Notes: generated from the sequence alone by a model not told the origin. 64,000 bases of DNA from Nocardia sputorum (GCF_027924405.1 NZ_AP026978.1:1116001-1180000), one strand, 5' to 3'; positions 8,795 through 18,245 are shown, numbered from the stretch's first letter. Made by a program: numbers and translations.

Positions 8795-10051
8795 GTGACT
8801 GCGACCCTTCCCGAAACCGAGGCTCGCCAGGAATCAGTCCTGGTCGAGCGCCGTCGACGCGCGCTGACCGAGGGTCGCCTGCTGGTCCTCACCGCCATCG
8901 TGATGTCGGCGCTCACCCTGCGGGTCGCCGTCACCGCCTTCAGCCCGCTGGCCGAGCGGATCGGCGCCGAAATCGGTTACGGCGCCGCCGTTGTCGGCGT
9001 CTTCGGCATGATCCCCACCGCCATGTTCGCGCTGTCCGGACTGCTCACCCCGGTCTTGGCGGTCCGGCTCGGATTGGAGCGCACCGCGCTGACGGCCATG
9101 CTGATGGCGGGTGCGGGCATGGCGCTGCGCGTGCTGATGTCGGGCACCGCCGAACTGCTCGTCTTCTCCGCGCTCGCCCTCGCGGGCATGGGCATCGGCA
9201 ACGTGGTGATCCCGCCGCTGGTGAAGCGCTACTTCCCGGATCGCCTCGCCGTGATCAGCTCGCTGTACATCGTGATGGTGCAGCTCGGCACGGTCGTGCC
9301 CGCCTTCACCGCGGTCCCGGTCGCCGACGCGTACGGCTGGCGCGTCTCGCTGGGGGTGTGGGGCCTGCTCGGCTTCGCCGCGGCGGTGCCGTGGCTGACG
9401 GTGCTGCGCGGCAGGCGCGGACGCGACGGTGCGGATACGACGGCGGTGCCGCAGCAGGAGCCGCATTCCGGGCGTGTGTGGCGCTCGCCGATCGCGTGGG
9501 GGATGGCGGGCATGTTCGGCATGACCTCGCTCACCACCTACGCCATGTTCACGTGGTTGCCGAAGATCCTGAGTGAGGCCGGCGCGAGCGCCGCGTACGG
9601 CGGAGCCATGGTCGGTCTGTTCGCCGTGGTCGGCTTGGTCGCCGCGCTCACCGCGCCGACCGTGGTCGCCCGGTTCCGCAATCCGTTCCCCGTCGTGGTG
9701 GGCTGCGCCGTGCTGTTTTTCATCGCGTTCACCGGGCTGCTCCTCGCGCCGATGGCCGCGCCGATCCTGTGGGTCGTCGTGCTCGGTCTCGGTCCGAGCA
9801 CCTTCCCGATGGCGCTGACGCTGATCAACTTGCGCACCCGCACCCCTGCCGGGTCGGCCGCGCTGTCGGGCTTCACCCAGGGTGTCGGCTACGCGGTGGC
9901 CTGCGTGGGTCCGCTGCTGTTCGGCGTGCTGCACACGGCGACGGGTGGCTGGCTCGCCCCGTTCGCGATGCTCGCCGTGGCCGTGCTGGTGCTGCTCGTG
10001 GGCGCCTGGCAGGCGTGCAAGCCGCGCCTGCTCGAAGACACCTGGAATTGA
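8795..10051 (+). CDS. MFS transporter, CynX/NimT-type
   Basis: The protein (418 aa from GTG 8795) has 12 predicted membrane segments and the features of the cyanate/2-nitroimidazole exporter branch: LTLRVAVTAFSPLAERIG in helix 1, GIGNVVIPPLVKRYFPD in helix 4 and GPSTFPMALTLINLRTRT later. The frame is open back to TTG 8759, but that TTG overlaps the likely -35 box. Substrates of relatives include cyanate and small organic anions; none can be assigned here. It is probably controlled by the divergent GntR protein. Confidence 0.85.
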   Translation: MTATLPETEARQESVLVERRRRALTEGRLLVLTAIVMSALTLRVAVTAFSPLAERIGAEIGYGAAVVGVFGMIPTAMFALSGLLTPVLAVRLGLERTALTAMLMAGAGMALRVLMSGTAELLVFSALALAGMGIGNVVIPPLVKRYFPDRLAVISSLYIVMVQLGTVVPAFTAVPVADAYGWRVSLGVWGLLGFAAAVPWLTVLRGRRGRDGADTTAVPQQEPHSGRVWRSPIAWGMAGMFGMTSLTTYAMFTWLPKILSEAGASAAYGGAMVGLFAVVGLVAALTAPTVVARFRNPFPVVVGCAVLFFIAFTGLLLAPMAAPILWVVVLGLGPSTFPMALTLINLRTRTPAGSAALSGFTQGVGYAVACVGPLLFGVLHTATGGWLAPFAMLAVAVLVLLVGAWQACKPRLLEDTWN

Positions 10052-10189
10052 GCCCGGCGGCTTGTCGGCGTGAAAACTCACAACTCCGGTTGCGCGGCTG
10101 TGCGAACGGAGTAAGGATGGGCGCAACGATTTTCGCGGAGTAGCGCGCGTCACACCTCACCGCGCGCCGAATTCGATATCGGCCCATTT

Positions 10190-10226
10190 GTGACGCACGG
10201 AAACCGTTGTGTCACACGCCTGAAAC
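10190..10226 (+). promoter_or_regulatory. GlnR-type double box upstream of narK-nirBD operon
   Basis: Two a/b half-site pairs are visible: GTGAC-N5-GAAAC at 10190-10204 and GTCAC-N6-GAAAC at 10211-10226, with six bases between them. This is nearly the actinobacterial GlnR consensus GTNAC-N6-GAAAC repeated. It lies about 125 bp upstream of the narK start. GlnR activates nitrate and nitrite assimilation genes under nitrogen limitation in mycobacteria and streptomycetes, so the same control is expected here. Confidence 0.7.
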
Positions 10227-10352
10227 ATTGGCGCGAAACTCACCCCGGATCGCGGGTAATCGTGAGCAACCGTTGATTTGACGGTCATTTCGCGCAGCAT
10301 TTCGGCAATACCCCTTTCCTACCGTGGAGCCAACCGACATTGGGAGGCCCCG

Positions 10353-11858
10353 TTGAGCACGCTGACGCGTAACCGTCTGGAAGCGCTGGGACGGACGAAG
10401 ATCCGCAGGCAGCAGATCGAGCACTGGGATGCCGAGGACGTCGCCGCCTGGGAAGCCGGCGGCAAGGACATCGCCCGGCGCAACCTGATCTGGTCGGTCT
10501 TCGCCGAGCACGTCGGTTTTTCCGTCTGGTCGATCTGGTCGGTGATGGTGCTGTTCATGCCGACCGACAAGTTCGGCATCGACCCGGCGGGCAAGTTCTT
10601 CCTGGTCGCCATGCCGACCCTGGTGGGCGCGTTCCTTCGGATTCCCTACACCGTGGCGACCGCGCGCTTCGGCGGACGCAACTGGACCGTCTTCAGCGCG
10701 GTGATGCTGCTGATCCCGACGCTGCTCACGCTGTACTTCGTCAACCAGCCCGGCACCTCGTACACGACGTTCCTCGTGGTCGCGGCGTTCGCGGGCTTCG
10801 GCGGCGGCAACTTCGCCTCCTCGATGACCAACATCAACGCGTTCTACCCGCAGCGGCTCAAGGGCTGGGCGCTCGGCCTGAACGCGGGCGGCGGCAACAT
10901 CGGCGTTCCGGTGATCCAGCTGATCGGCCTGCTGGTCATCGCGACCCTCGGCAACGGCTACGCCTCGCTGATCTGCGCGGTCTACCTGGTGTTCATCGCG
11001 ATCGCGGGGCTCGGCGCCGCGCTGTTCATGGACAACCTGCCCAACCAGAAGGCCGACCTGTCCTACATGCTCACGGCGCTGAAGGTGCCGCAGTCCTGGG
11101 CGATCGCGTTCCTCTACATCGGCACCTTCGGCTCGTTCATCGGCTACAGCTTCGCCTTCGGCCAGATCCTGCAGATCAGCTTCCGCGCGGGCGGCGACAC
11201 CGTCGCGCAGGCCACGCTGCACGCCGCGCAGATCGCGTTCATCGGTCCGCTGCTCGGCTCGCTGGCCCGGCCCTATGGCGGCAAGTGGGCCGACCGCATC
11301 GGCGGCAGCCGCGTCACCCTCTATGTGTTCGGCGCGATGATGGCGGCGGCCCTGCTGGTCACCGTGGCGAGCACGATGGCCGACAACAACAACGGCGTGG
11401 CAGGCGGCGGCGTGATGACCGCTCTGGTCATCGGCTTCATCGCACTGTTCGTGCTCTCCGGCATCGGCAACGGGTCGGTCACCAAGATCATCCCGTCGGT
11501 GTTCGAGGCGAAGTCCAGGAGCCTGGACGCCACGCCCGCCGAACGGTCGGCCTGGTCGCAGAACACCTCCGGCGCGCTGATCGGTTTCGTCGGCGCCATC
11601 GGCGCCCTCGGCGGCGTGGGCATCAACTTGGTGCTGCGCTCCTCCTACGCGTCCACCAAGTCGGCCACCACCGCGTTCTGGGTGTTCATGGCCTTCTACG
11701 TGGTCTGCGCCCTGGTGGTCTGGGCGGTGTTCCTGCGCCGTCCCGGCCTGCGGGGCGTGCCCGCCGACTCCGATGTCGTGACCGAAGCCGAGAGCTTCGT
11801 CCTCGAAGCCGAGGCCGGTCAGTCCCAGTCCCCGTCCGCCGGCTCGGCCCGCGCCTGA
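10353..11858 (+). CDS. narK: NarK-type nitrate/nitrite transporter, first gene of nir operon
   Basis: The protein (501 aa) has 12 predicted membrane helices, the nitrate signature GFGGGNFASSMTNINAFYPQ near residue 150, a second signature GIGNGSVTKIIPSVFE, and the Arg-containing FLRIPYT segment. The frame is open to 10278, but TTG 10353 has GGGAGG five bases before it. The C-terminus has a Ser/Pro/Ala tail. It is followed after 29 bp by nirB, so it most likely imports nitrate or nitrite for assimilation. It is about as related to the narK at 6385 as typical paralogues. Confidence 0.92.
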   Translation: MSTLTRNRLEALGRTKIRRQQIEHWDAEDVAAWEAGGKDIARRNLIWSVFAEHVGFSVWSIWSVMVLFMPTDKFGIDPAGKFFLVAMPTLVGAFLRIPYTVATARFGGRNWTVFSAVMLLIPTLLTLYFVNQPGTSYTTFLVVAAFAGFGGGNFASSMTNINAFYPQRLKGWALGLNAGGGNIGVPVIQLIGLLVIATLGNGYASLICAVYLVFIAIAGLGAALFMDNLPNQKADLSYMLTALKVPQSWAIAFLYIGTFGSFIGYSFAFGQILQISFRAGGDTVAQATLHAAQIAFIGPLLGSLARPYGGKWADRIGGSRVTLYVFGAMMAAALLVTVASTMADNNNGVAGGGVMTALVIGFIALFVLSGIGNGSVTKIIPSVFEAKSRSLDATPAERSAWSQNTSGALIGFVGAIGALGGVGINLVLRSSYASTKSATTAFWVFMAFYVVCALVVWAVFLRRPGLRGVPADSDVVTEAESFVLEAEAGQSQSPSAGSARA

Positions 11859-11887
11859 CACCCGATCCAGTCCAGGAGGACCCCCAG

Positions 11888-14413
11888 ATGAACCCCACAG
11901 TCGCTCGCAAGACCGCGGTGGTCGTCGGCCACGGAATGGTCGGGCACCGGTTCGTCGAGGCGCTGCGCTCGCGCGACACCGAAGGCCGGTGGCAGGTGAT
12001 CATCCTCAGCGAGGAGCAGCTGCCCGCCTACGACCGCGTCGGCCTCTCGTCCTACGTCGGCGCCTGGGACGCGAGCGCGCTCGCGCTGCCCGGCAACGAA
12101 TACACCGGTGACGAACTGGTGGAGCTGCGGCTGGGCCAGAGCGCCGAGTCCATCGACCGGGCGGCGCGCAAGGTGACCACCTCCTCCGGCGACATCCTCG
12201 CCTACGACGCGCTGGTGCTGGCCACCGGTTCCTACCCGTTCGTGCCGCCGGTGCCCGGCCACGACCGGCCGGAGTGCTTCGTCTACCGCACCATCGACGA
12301 CCTCGACGGCATCCGCGCCGCCGCCGAAGCCGCCGGCCCCGGCGCGGTGGGCGTGGTGGTCGGCGGCGGTCTGCTCGGCCTGGAGGCCGCGAACGCGCTG
12401 CGCCTGCTCGGGCTGACCCCGCACGTGGTGGAGTACAACACCCGGCTGATGCCCGCCCAGGTCGACGAGGGCGGCGGCGCGATCCTGGAACGCCTGGTCA
12501 CCGACCTCGGCCTGCACGTGCACACCGGCGTGGGCACCTCCGCGATCGAGGCCGCAGGCCAGGGCGTGAAGGTCACGCTCTCCGACGAGACCGTGATCGA
12601 TGCAGGGCTGGTCGTGTTCTCCGCCGGTGTCCGCCCGCGCGACCAGATCGCCCGCGACGCGGGACTCGAGGTCGGCCCCCGCGGCGGCATCATCACCGAT
12701 CTCGGCTTGCAGACCTCCGACCCGAACATCTGGGCCATCGGCGAATGCGCCGCCGTGGAAGGCGTGTGCTACGGCCTGGTCGCCCCGGGCTACAGCACCG
12801 CCGAAATCGTCGCCGACCGCCTGTTGGGCGGCGCGGGCGAGTTCCCGGGCGCGGACATGTCGACCAAGCTCAAGCTGCTCGGCGTCGACGTGGCCAGCTT
12901 CGGTGACGCGCACGGCGTCACCGACGGCGCGCTGTCGGTCGTGCTGCACGACGCGGCCAAGGGCACCTACGCCAAGCTGGTCGTCTCCGATGACGCGAAG
13001 ACGCTGCTGGGCGGCATCCTGGTCGGTGACGCCACCGCCTACTCGGCGCTGCGCCCGCTGGTCGGCCGCCCGCTGCCCGCCGAACCGGCCGCGCTGATCT
13101 CGCCCGCGGGCGCCGAACTGGGCGCCGACGCGCTGCCGGACGACGCGCAGATCTGCTCTTGCAACAACGTGTCGAAGGGCGCGATCTGCGGCGCGATCGC
13201 CGACGGCGCCTGCGACGTCCCGGCGATCAAGAGCTGCACCAGCGCCGGAACCTCCTGCGGCGGTTGCGTTCCCATGCTCAAGAAGCTGCTCGAGCAGTCC
13301 GGCGTGGAGATGTCCAAGGCGCTGTGCGAGCACTTCGAGCAGTCGCGCGCCGAGCTGTTCCAGATCGTGCAGGTCACGGGCATTCGCACCTTCTCCGGGC
13401 TGCTCGCCAAGTACGGCAAGGGCGCGGGCTGCGACATCTGCAAGCCGACCGTGGCGTCCATCCTCGCCTCCACCTCGAGCGACCACATCCTCGACGGTGA
13501 GCAGGCCGCGCTGCAGGACACCAACGACCACTTCCTGGCCAACCTGCAGAAGAACGGCACCTACTCGGTGGTGCCCCGGATGCCCGGCGGCGAGGTGACC
13601 GCCGAGCAGCTGATCACCATCGGTGAGGTGGCCAAGGAATTCGGCCTGTACGTGAAGGTCACCGGCGGCCAGCGCATCGATCTGTTCGGCGCGCGCGTCG
13701 AGCAGCTGCCGCTGATCTGGAAGCGGCTGGTCGACGCGGGCATGGAATCCGGTCACGCGTACGGCAAGTCACTGCGCACCGTGAAGAGCTGCGTCGGTTC
13801 CACCTGGTGCCGCTACGGCCAGCAGGACTCGGTCGGCATGGCCGTGCTGCTGGAGAAGCGCTACCGCGGCCTGCGCTCGCCGCACAAGCTGAAGCTGGCG
13901 GTGTCCGGTTGCGCCCGCGAATGCGCCGAGGCGCGCGGCAAGGACGTCGGCGTGATCGCCACCGAGAACGGCTGGAACCTCTACGTCGGCGGCAACGGCG
14001 GTCTCACCCCGAAGCACGCGGTGCTGCTGGCCGGTGAACTCGACGACGAGACGCTGATCAAGTACATCGACCGGTACCTGATGTTCTACATCCGCACCGC
14101 CGACCGTTTGCAGCGCACCGCTCCCTGGCAGGAGGCGCTGGAAGGCGGCATGGATTACCTCAAGCAGGTGATCTGCGAGGACAGCCTCGGCATCGCCGAG
14201 GATTTGGAAGCGGCGATGGCCCAGCACGTCGCCGGCTACCGCGACGAATGGGCCGCGGTGCTGGAGGACGAAGAGAAGCTTTCTCGCTTCGTGTCGTTCG
14301 TCAACGCCCCGGAGGAAGCCGATCCGACGATTTCCTTCGACGAAACCGGGGAGCGGAAGGTTCCCGTCCTGCTCGGACTGCCGGAAGTCCCGGTCGCCAC
14401 GCAGGGGAAATGA
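11888..14413 (+). CDS. nirB: Assimilatory nitrite reductase large subunit NirB
   Basis: This 841-residue enzyme reduces nitrite to ammonium with NAD(P)H. In order it has an N-terminal FAD/NAD domain (VVVGHGMVGHRF; second dinucleotide site VVVGGGLLGLEAANALRLLG), a BFD-like [2Fe-2S] region (C423-x-C425 and CTSAGTSCGGC), a ferredoxin-like half-domain, and the siroheme/[4Fe-4S] site C635-x5-C641 plus C675-x3-C679 (VSGCARECAE). AGGAGG lies 8 bases before ATG 11888. It follows narK and precedes nirD, hemD-type and cbiX-type genes, which supply its partner subunit and siroheme. Confidence 0.97.
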   Translation: MNPTVARKTAVVVGHGMVGHRFVEALRSRDTEGRWQVIILSEEQLPAYDRVGLSSYVGAWDASALALPGNEYTGDELVELRLGQSAESIDRAARKVTTSSGDILAYDALVLATGSYPFVPPVPGHDRPECFVYRTIDDLDGIRAAAEAAGPGAVGVVVGGGLLGLEAANALRLLGLTPHVVEYNTRLMPAQVDEGGGAILERLVTDLGLHVHTGVGTSAIEAAGQGVKVTLSDETVIDAGLVVFSAGVRPRDQIARDAGLEVGPRGGIITDLGLQTSDPNIWAIGECAAVEGVCYGLVAPGYSTAEIVADRLLGGAGEFPGADMSTKLKLLGVDVASFGDAHGVTDGALSVVLHDAAKGTYAKLVVSDDAKTLLGGILVGDATAYSALRPLVGRPLPAEPAALISPAGAELGADALPDDAQICSCNNVSKGAICGAIADGACDVPAIKSCTSAGTSCGGCVPMLKKLLEQSGVEMSKALCEHFEQSRAELFQIVQVTGIRTFSGLLAKYGKGAGCDICKPTVASILASTSSDHILDGEQAALQDTNDHFLANLQKNGTYSVVPRMPGGEVTAEQLITIGEVAKEFGLYVKVTGGQRIDLFGARVEQLPLIWKRLVDAGMESGHAYGKSLRTVKSCVGSTWCRYGQQDSVGMAVLLEKRYRGLRSPHKLKLAVSGCARECAEARGKDVGVIATENGWNLYVGGNGGLTPKHAVLLAGELDDETLIKYIDRYLMFYIRTADRLQRTAPWQEALEGGMDYLKQVICEDSLGIAEDLEAAMAQHVAGYRDEWAAVLEDEEKLSRFVSFVNAPEEADPTISFDETGERKVPVLLGLPEVPVATQGK

Positions 14414-14477
14414 CCGCTTAACCGCTTGGAAACAGAACGTCGGTACCAATGAGTAAGGCGTTTGGAGGATGACACCG

Positions 14478-14879
14478 ATGACCGTGATCGATACCCCCGG
14501 CATCGCCGCAGCAACCACCACGGGGTGGACGCAGGCTTGCCGTCTCGACTACTTGATTCCCGGCCGCGGCGTTGCGGTGTTGCTGAAAGGCGGCCGCCAA
14601 GCGGCCCTGTTCCTGCTGGAGAACGGCATGTTGTACGCCGTCGGCAATATCGATCCGATCGGCCGGGCGGCAGTCATGTCGCGCGGGATCGTCGGCGATC
14701 GCGGCGGGGTGCCGGTCGTGGCCTCGCCGCTGCTGAAGCAGGCCTTCTCCCTGGTCGACGGGCGTTGCCTGGACGACGAATCGGCGATGCTGCCGGTGTA
14801 CGCGGTGCGCGTGGACGACGGCATCGTCTCGATTTCCAACGAGCCGGTGACGTCCGCGCTCGCGTCCTCGGATGGATGA
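14478..14879 (+). CDS. nirD: Nitrite reductase small subunit NirD
   Basis: The 133-residue protein has the Rieske-like fold of NirD (LIPGRGVAVLLKGGRQAALF, MLYAVGNIDPIGRAAVMSRG, SPLLKQAFSLVDGRCLDDE). The Cys-His pairs of true Rieske proteins are absent, as is normal for NirD. Another ATG exists nine bases upstream, but GGAGG abuts it, so ATG 14478 with nine-base spacing is chosen. It works with NirB and its gene follows nirB after 64 bp. Confidence 0.95.
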   Translation: MTVIDTPGIAAATTTGWTQACRLDYLIPGRGVAVLLKGGRQAALFLLENGMLYAVGNIDPIGRAAVMSRGIVGDRGGVPVVASPLLKQAFSLVDGRCLDDESAMLPVYAVRVDDGIVSISNEPVTSALASSDG

Positions 14880-14885
14880 ACGCCA

Positions 14886-16127
14886 ATGACAACAGTTGAC
14901 GCGGGCGCGAGCCTGGCCGGATTCACGGTGGGCATCACGGCGGCCCGGCGGGCGGAGGAATTCGCCACCCTGCTGGAACGCCGTGGCGCGACCATCGTTT
15001 CGGCGCCGGCCATCCGGATCATCCCGCTGGCCGACGACAACGAGCTGGAGCGGGTGACCCGGCAGCTGGTCGCCGATCCGCCGCAGATCACCGTAGCCAC
15101 CACGGGAATCGGCTTCCGCGGGTGGATGGAGGCGGCCGAGGGCTGGGGCCTCGCCGAGGAACTGCGCGCGACGCTGGGCACCACCCGCATGCTCGCCCGC
15201 GGCCCGAAGGCCAAGGGCGCCATCCGCGCCGCGGAGTTGCGCGAGGAATGGTCGCCCGCCTCCGAGTCCTCCGCCGAAGTGCTCGATCACCTGCTCGCCG
15301 AGGGTGTGGAGGGCGTCCGGATCGCCGTGCAGCTGCACGGGGCCACCACCGAGTGGGAGCCGGTGCCCGACTTCTGCGAGGTACTGCGCTGCGCGGGCGC
15401 GGATGTCGTGCCGGTGCCGGTGTACCGCTGGGTGCCGCCGGACGACCAGGGGCCGATGGATCACCTCATCGAGGCCGTCGTCACCTCCGGGATCGACTGC
15501 GTCACCTTCACCAGCGCTCCCGCCGTGGCGTCGATGTTGATGCGCGCCAAGGAAACCGGACTGCTGGAAGGGTTGCTGTACGCGCTGCGTGGCCGGGTGC
15601 TGCCCGCTTGCGTCGGCCCGATCACGGCCGCGCCGCTGGAGGAACTCGGGGTGCCCACCTCGATGCCGGGCCGGGCCCGGCTCGGCGCGCTGGCCCGCCA
15701 CGTCGCCGAGGAACTGCCGCGACGGGCCAACCGGATCCACGCCGCGGGTCACATCATCAGCGTGCGCGGAGCGTGCGTGGTGGTCGACGGTCAGGTGCGT
15801 CAACTGGCGCCCGCGCCGATGGCCCTGATGCGCTCGCTGGCCCGCCAGCCCGGCCGGGTCGTCTCGCGCGAGGACCTGCTCGCCGCGCTGCCCGGCGGCG
15901 GGGACGACACGCACGCGGTGGAGACCGCCATCGCCCGGCTGCGCGCCGGACTCGGCACGCCGAAAGCGATTCAGACGGTGGTCAAACGCGGCTACCGGCT
16001 CGCGCTGGACCCGGCGGAATGTACCGACAACAATCCACGGCCCACCGCGACAGGAGGACCGCAGGTGCCCGGCGTCGGAATCCCGACCCGGGCACCTCGG
16101 TACATCCAGGCTGCGGGGAGCTGGTGA
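14886..16127 (+). CDS. Uroporphyrinogen-III synthase fused to winged-helix DNA-binding domain
   Basis: The 413-residue protein joins two domains. Residues about 10-260 match HemD (FTVGITAARRAEEFATLLERRG, ITVATTGIGFRGWMEAA, DCVTFTSAPAVASML), which makes uroporphyrinogen III, the precursor of siroheme. Residues about 290-380 are an OmpR-type winged helix (PAPMALMRSLARQPGRVVSR, then VETAIARLRAGLG and VVKRGYRL). No receiver domain is present. M. tuberculosis Rv0260c has, from memory, the same architecture. The gene starts 6 bp after nirD and overlaps the next gene (GTGA). It may both make the cofactor precursor and regulate the operon. Confidence 0.9.
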   Translation: MTTVDAGASLAGFTVGITAARRAEEFATLLERRGATIVSAPAIRIIPLADDNELERVTRQLVADPPQITVATTGIGFRGWMEAAEGWGLAEELRATLGTTRMLARGPKAKGAIRAAELREEWSPASESSAEVLDHLLAEGVEGVRIAVQLHGATTEWEPVPDFCEVLRCAGADVVPVPVYRWVPPDDQGPMDHLIEAVVTSGIDCVTFTSAPAVASMLMRAKETGLLEGLLYALRGRVLPACVGPITAAPLEELGVPTSMPGRARLGALARHVAEELPRRANRIHAAGHIISVRGACVVVDGQVRQLAPAPMALMRSLARQPGRVVSREDLLAALPGGGDDTHAVETAIARLRAGLGTPKAIQTVVKRGYRLALDPAECTDNNPRPTATGGPQVPGVGIPTRAPRYIQAAGSW

Positions 16128-16882
16128 ACGCGCCAGCCCTGGTCCTGGTGGCGCACGGGACCCGTAGCACCAAGGGCGTGCAGATGATCGCCGCGCTCGC
16201 CGAGGCCGTGACGAAGGAACTCGGTGCCGGGATTTCGGGGCCCGGCACCGAGACCGGGGAAACCCCTCGAGTGCGTACGGCTTTCGTGGATGTGCTCGGT
16301 CCGTCGCCCTCGGAAGTGCTGCGCGATCTGGTGGCTCCCACCGGTGAAGCCGTGCCCGCGGTGGTGGTTCCGGCGTTCCTGGCCTCGGGGTACCACGTCC
16401 ATCAGGACGTACCCCGAGAGGTCGCCGAGAGCGACCATCCCGCCGTGACGGTCACGCCCGCGATGGGGCCGGATCCGGCGCTGGCCAGGATCATGGCGAT
16501 GCGTCTGCGCGCGGCGGGCTGGTCCCCGGGCGATGCGGTGGTCTTCGCCGCGGCGGGCTCCTCGGACGCCCGTGCCCGCCAGGACGTCCGGCGCGCGGCC
16601 GCGCTGCTGGCCGAACGCCTCGGCAGCGGAGTCCGCATCGGCTACGTCGCCACCGGTGCGCCGCGCGTCCCGGATGTCGTCGCGGACCTGCGCGCGAGCG
16701 GGGCGAGCCGAGTCTTCGTGGCCTCGTATCTGCTCGCGCACGGCCTGTTCCAGCAGCGCCTCCACGAGTCGGGCGCCGACGGCGTTGCCGAGCCCATCGG
16801 CGTGCACCCGGCGGTGGTCCGGTTGATCGCCGACCGCTACCGGGTCGCGGCAGGGGAGCTGGTGCGAGCGCGGGCTCGCTGA
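16124..16882 (+). CDS. CbiX-like sirohydrochlorin chelatase
   Basis: The 252-residue protein has two CbiX/SirB-type halves. The N-terminal one carries the LVAHGTRSTKGVQ motif with the His expected at the metal site, and the centre has VVVPAFLASGYHVHQDVP with the second His pair. The second half has VFAAAGSSDARA and a VASYLLAHGLFQQRL motif. Such enzymes insert Fe(II) or Co(II) into sirohydrochlorin. In this operon iron insertion to form siroheme for NirB is the natural role. It starts at GTG overlapping the HemD fusion. Confidence 0.88.
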   Translation: MNAPALVLVAHGTRSTKGVQMIAALAEAVTKELGAGISGPGTETGETPRVRTAFVDVLGPSPSEVLRDLVAPTGEAVPAVVVPAFLASGYHVHQDVPREVAESDHPAVTVTPAMGPDPALARIMAMRLRAAGWSPGDAVVFAAAGSSDARARQDVRRAAALLAERLGSGVRIGYVATGAPRVPDVVADLRASGASRVFVASYLLAHGLFQQRLHESGADGVAEPIGVHPAVVRLIADRYRVAAGELVRARAR

Positions 16883-17036
16883 GCGATCCACGGGAAAGTC
16901 ACTCAGGCACGGCCGACGGCGCGGATCCCCAGTATCGTTGACCGAATACCGGCAGGGCTGGTGTCGGGCTCGGAGCGCGTGTGGACGAGTCGGTGCAGAG
17001 CCGGTCCCGTCGCAGATGCGCGATCATCGCCGCTTT

Positions 17037-17801
17037 CTATCGGGCCGCATAGGGATTCACCGGTCCCGACGCGACGAACTGCGACCACGTCTGCACGCCG
17101 TCCGGGTGATCCGGGCACGTGTTCAGCCCCGCCCGGAACGCACTCCCGATCCGGCCGGGCACCGGCAGCGGGACGATCCGGCGGGGGCGTTGCCTGGCGG
17201 CTTGCCAGACCTGCGCCAGCTGCGCCATCGTCCGTACTTCCGGGCCCCCGAAGTCGGGAGCTCGGCCGAGCGGCTCGCCCTCGGCCAGCTCGGCGATCCG
17301 CCGCGCCACATCGGCGGCGGCGACCGGCTGGAAACGGAAGTCCTTCGGCAGCGGCGCGACCGGCCATTTCTCGACCGTCTGCAGCACCGCCGCGATCAGT
17401 TCGTGGAATTGGGTCGCGCGCAGGACGGTGTGCGGCACACCGCTGTCGATGACAGCTTGTTCGCAGGCCAGCTTGTTGCGGTAGTACCGGAACGGGATGC
17501 GGTCGATCCCGACGATCGACACGTACAGCAGGTGCCGGACGCCTCGCGCGTGCCGCAGCAAGCTCTCGGTCTGGGCGAGGTCCGAGCCGCCCACCCGGCG
17601 GGCATCCGTGGCCGCGTGCACGATGACATCGGCGTCCGCCACGGCCTCCGCCAGACCCGCGCCCGTGCGCAGATCGCCCACGTGCGTGCCCGCCCCTGGA
17701 CGACGGGACAGCACCCGTACGTCGTCGCCCGCTTCGCGCAGCCGCTCGACCACGAGCCTGCCCAGCGCACCGGTTCCGCCCGTGACGAGAATCTTGGTCA
17801 T
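17037..17801 (-). CDS. NAD(P)-binding SDR, NmrA-like
   Basis: The 254-residue protein has a Rossmann start (KILVTGGTGALGRLVVERLR), an NmrA/atypical-SDR pattern (VLSRRPGAGTHVGDLRTGAG, VIVHAATDARRV) and YYRNKLACEQAVIDSGVPHTVLRATQF, as in NAD(P)H-binding sensors or epimerases with unknown substrate. A TTG two codons upstream is possible, but ATG 17801 is preferred. It converges with the siroheme operon and seems to be a single gene. Confidence 0.85.
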   Translation of the reverse strand: MTKILVTGGTGALGRLVVERLREAGDDVRVLSRRPGAGTHVGDLRTGAGLAEAVADADVIVHAATDARRVGGSDLAQTESLLRHARGVRHLLYVSIVGIDRIPFRYYRNKLACEQAVIDSGVPHTVLRATQFHELIAAVLQTVEKWPVAPLPKDFRFQPVAAADVARRIAELAEGEPLGRAPDFGGPEVRTMAQLAQVWQAARQRPRRIVPLPVPGRIGSAFRAGLNTCPDHPDGVQTWSQFVASGPVNPYAAR

Positions 17802-18038
17802 GGACAACTTCTACCGATGAATCCGGCGGGCGCGCGAAAACCCGTCGTCACAGTGGCGAGTCGCACAGCGATCGTCCGACCGGCCCGGCGACGACGCGCC
17901 GATGTGCCGCCGGATGTGTCCGATGGTCGTCGCGAGCGAAATTGATTGCAGGACAAATGGATCTGTTTCCGGTACGGAACACCGGCGCGATGGTTGAATC
18001 GGAGTGCCGGAACCTCGGCAGTCGGGGAGGAGGGCCTG

Positions 18039-18245
18039 ATGCCGGTCGCAGGTGTGGAAGCCGGTTCGCGATGGTGGGCGGCGAGGGACCTCGGCACGTC
18101 GGTATCCGACGTGCCGGGGCGTATGGAGACGCTGTGTCGTCAGGGCGCAGGCAGGTCGAGTAGTCGTGTCGATCGGCGTGTTCGGCGACGTCTCGGCGGC
18201 GGGACAGCCGACGCGAACGCAGTAGGACGCGAGGCACGGTTGTGA
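18039..18245 (+). CDS. Small ORF coupled to TIR gene (68 aa)
   Basis: A very strong ribosome site (GGGGAGGAGG) precedes this ATG by about six bases. Its TGA overlaps the GTG of the TIR protein as GTGA. The product is short, Arg/Gly-rich and has no recognisable domain (MPVAGVEAGSRWWAARDLGT at the N-terminus). It could be a real small protein working with the TIR protein, or a leader ORF that sets its translation. Codon bias is only weakly informative at this size. Confidence 0.4.
   Translation: MPVAGVEAGSRWWAARDLGTSVSDVPGRMETLCRQGAGRSSSRVDRRVRRRLGGGTADANAVGREARL

Noticed and set aside
10212..11861. A 549-codon minus-strand frame over narK
   Set aside because: His/Arg/Asp-rich shadow of the transporter gene.
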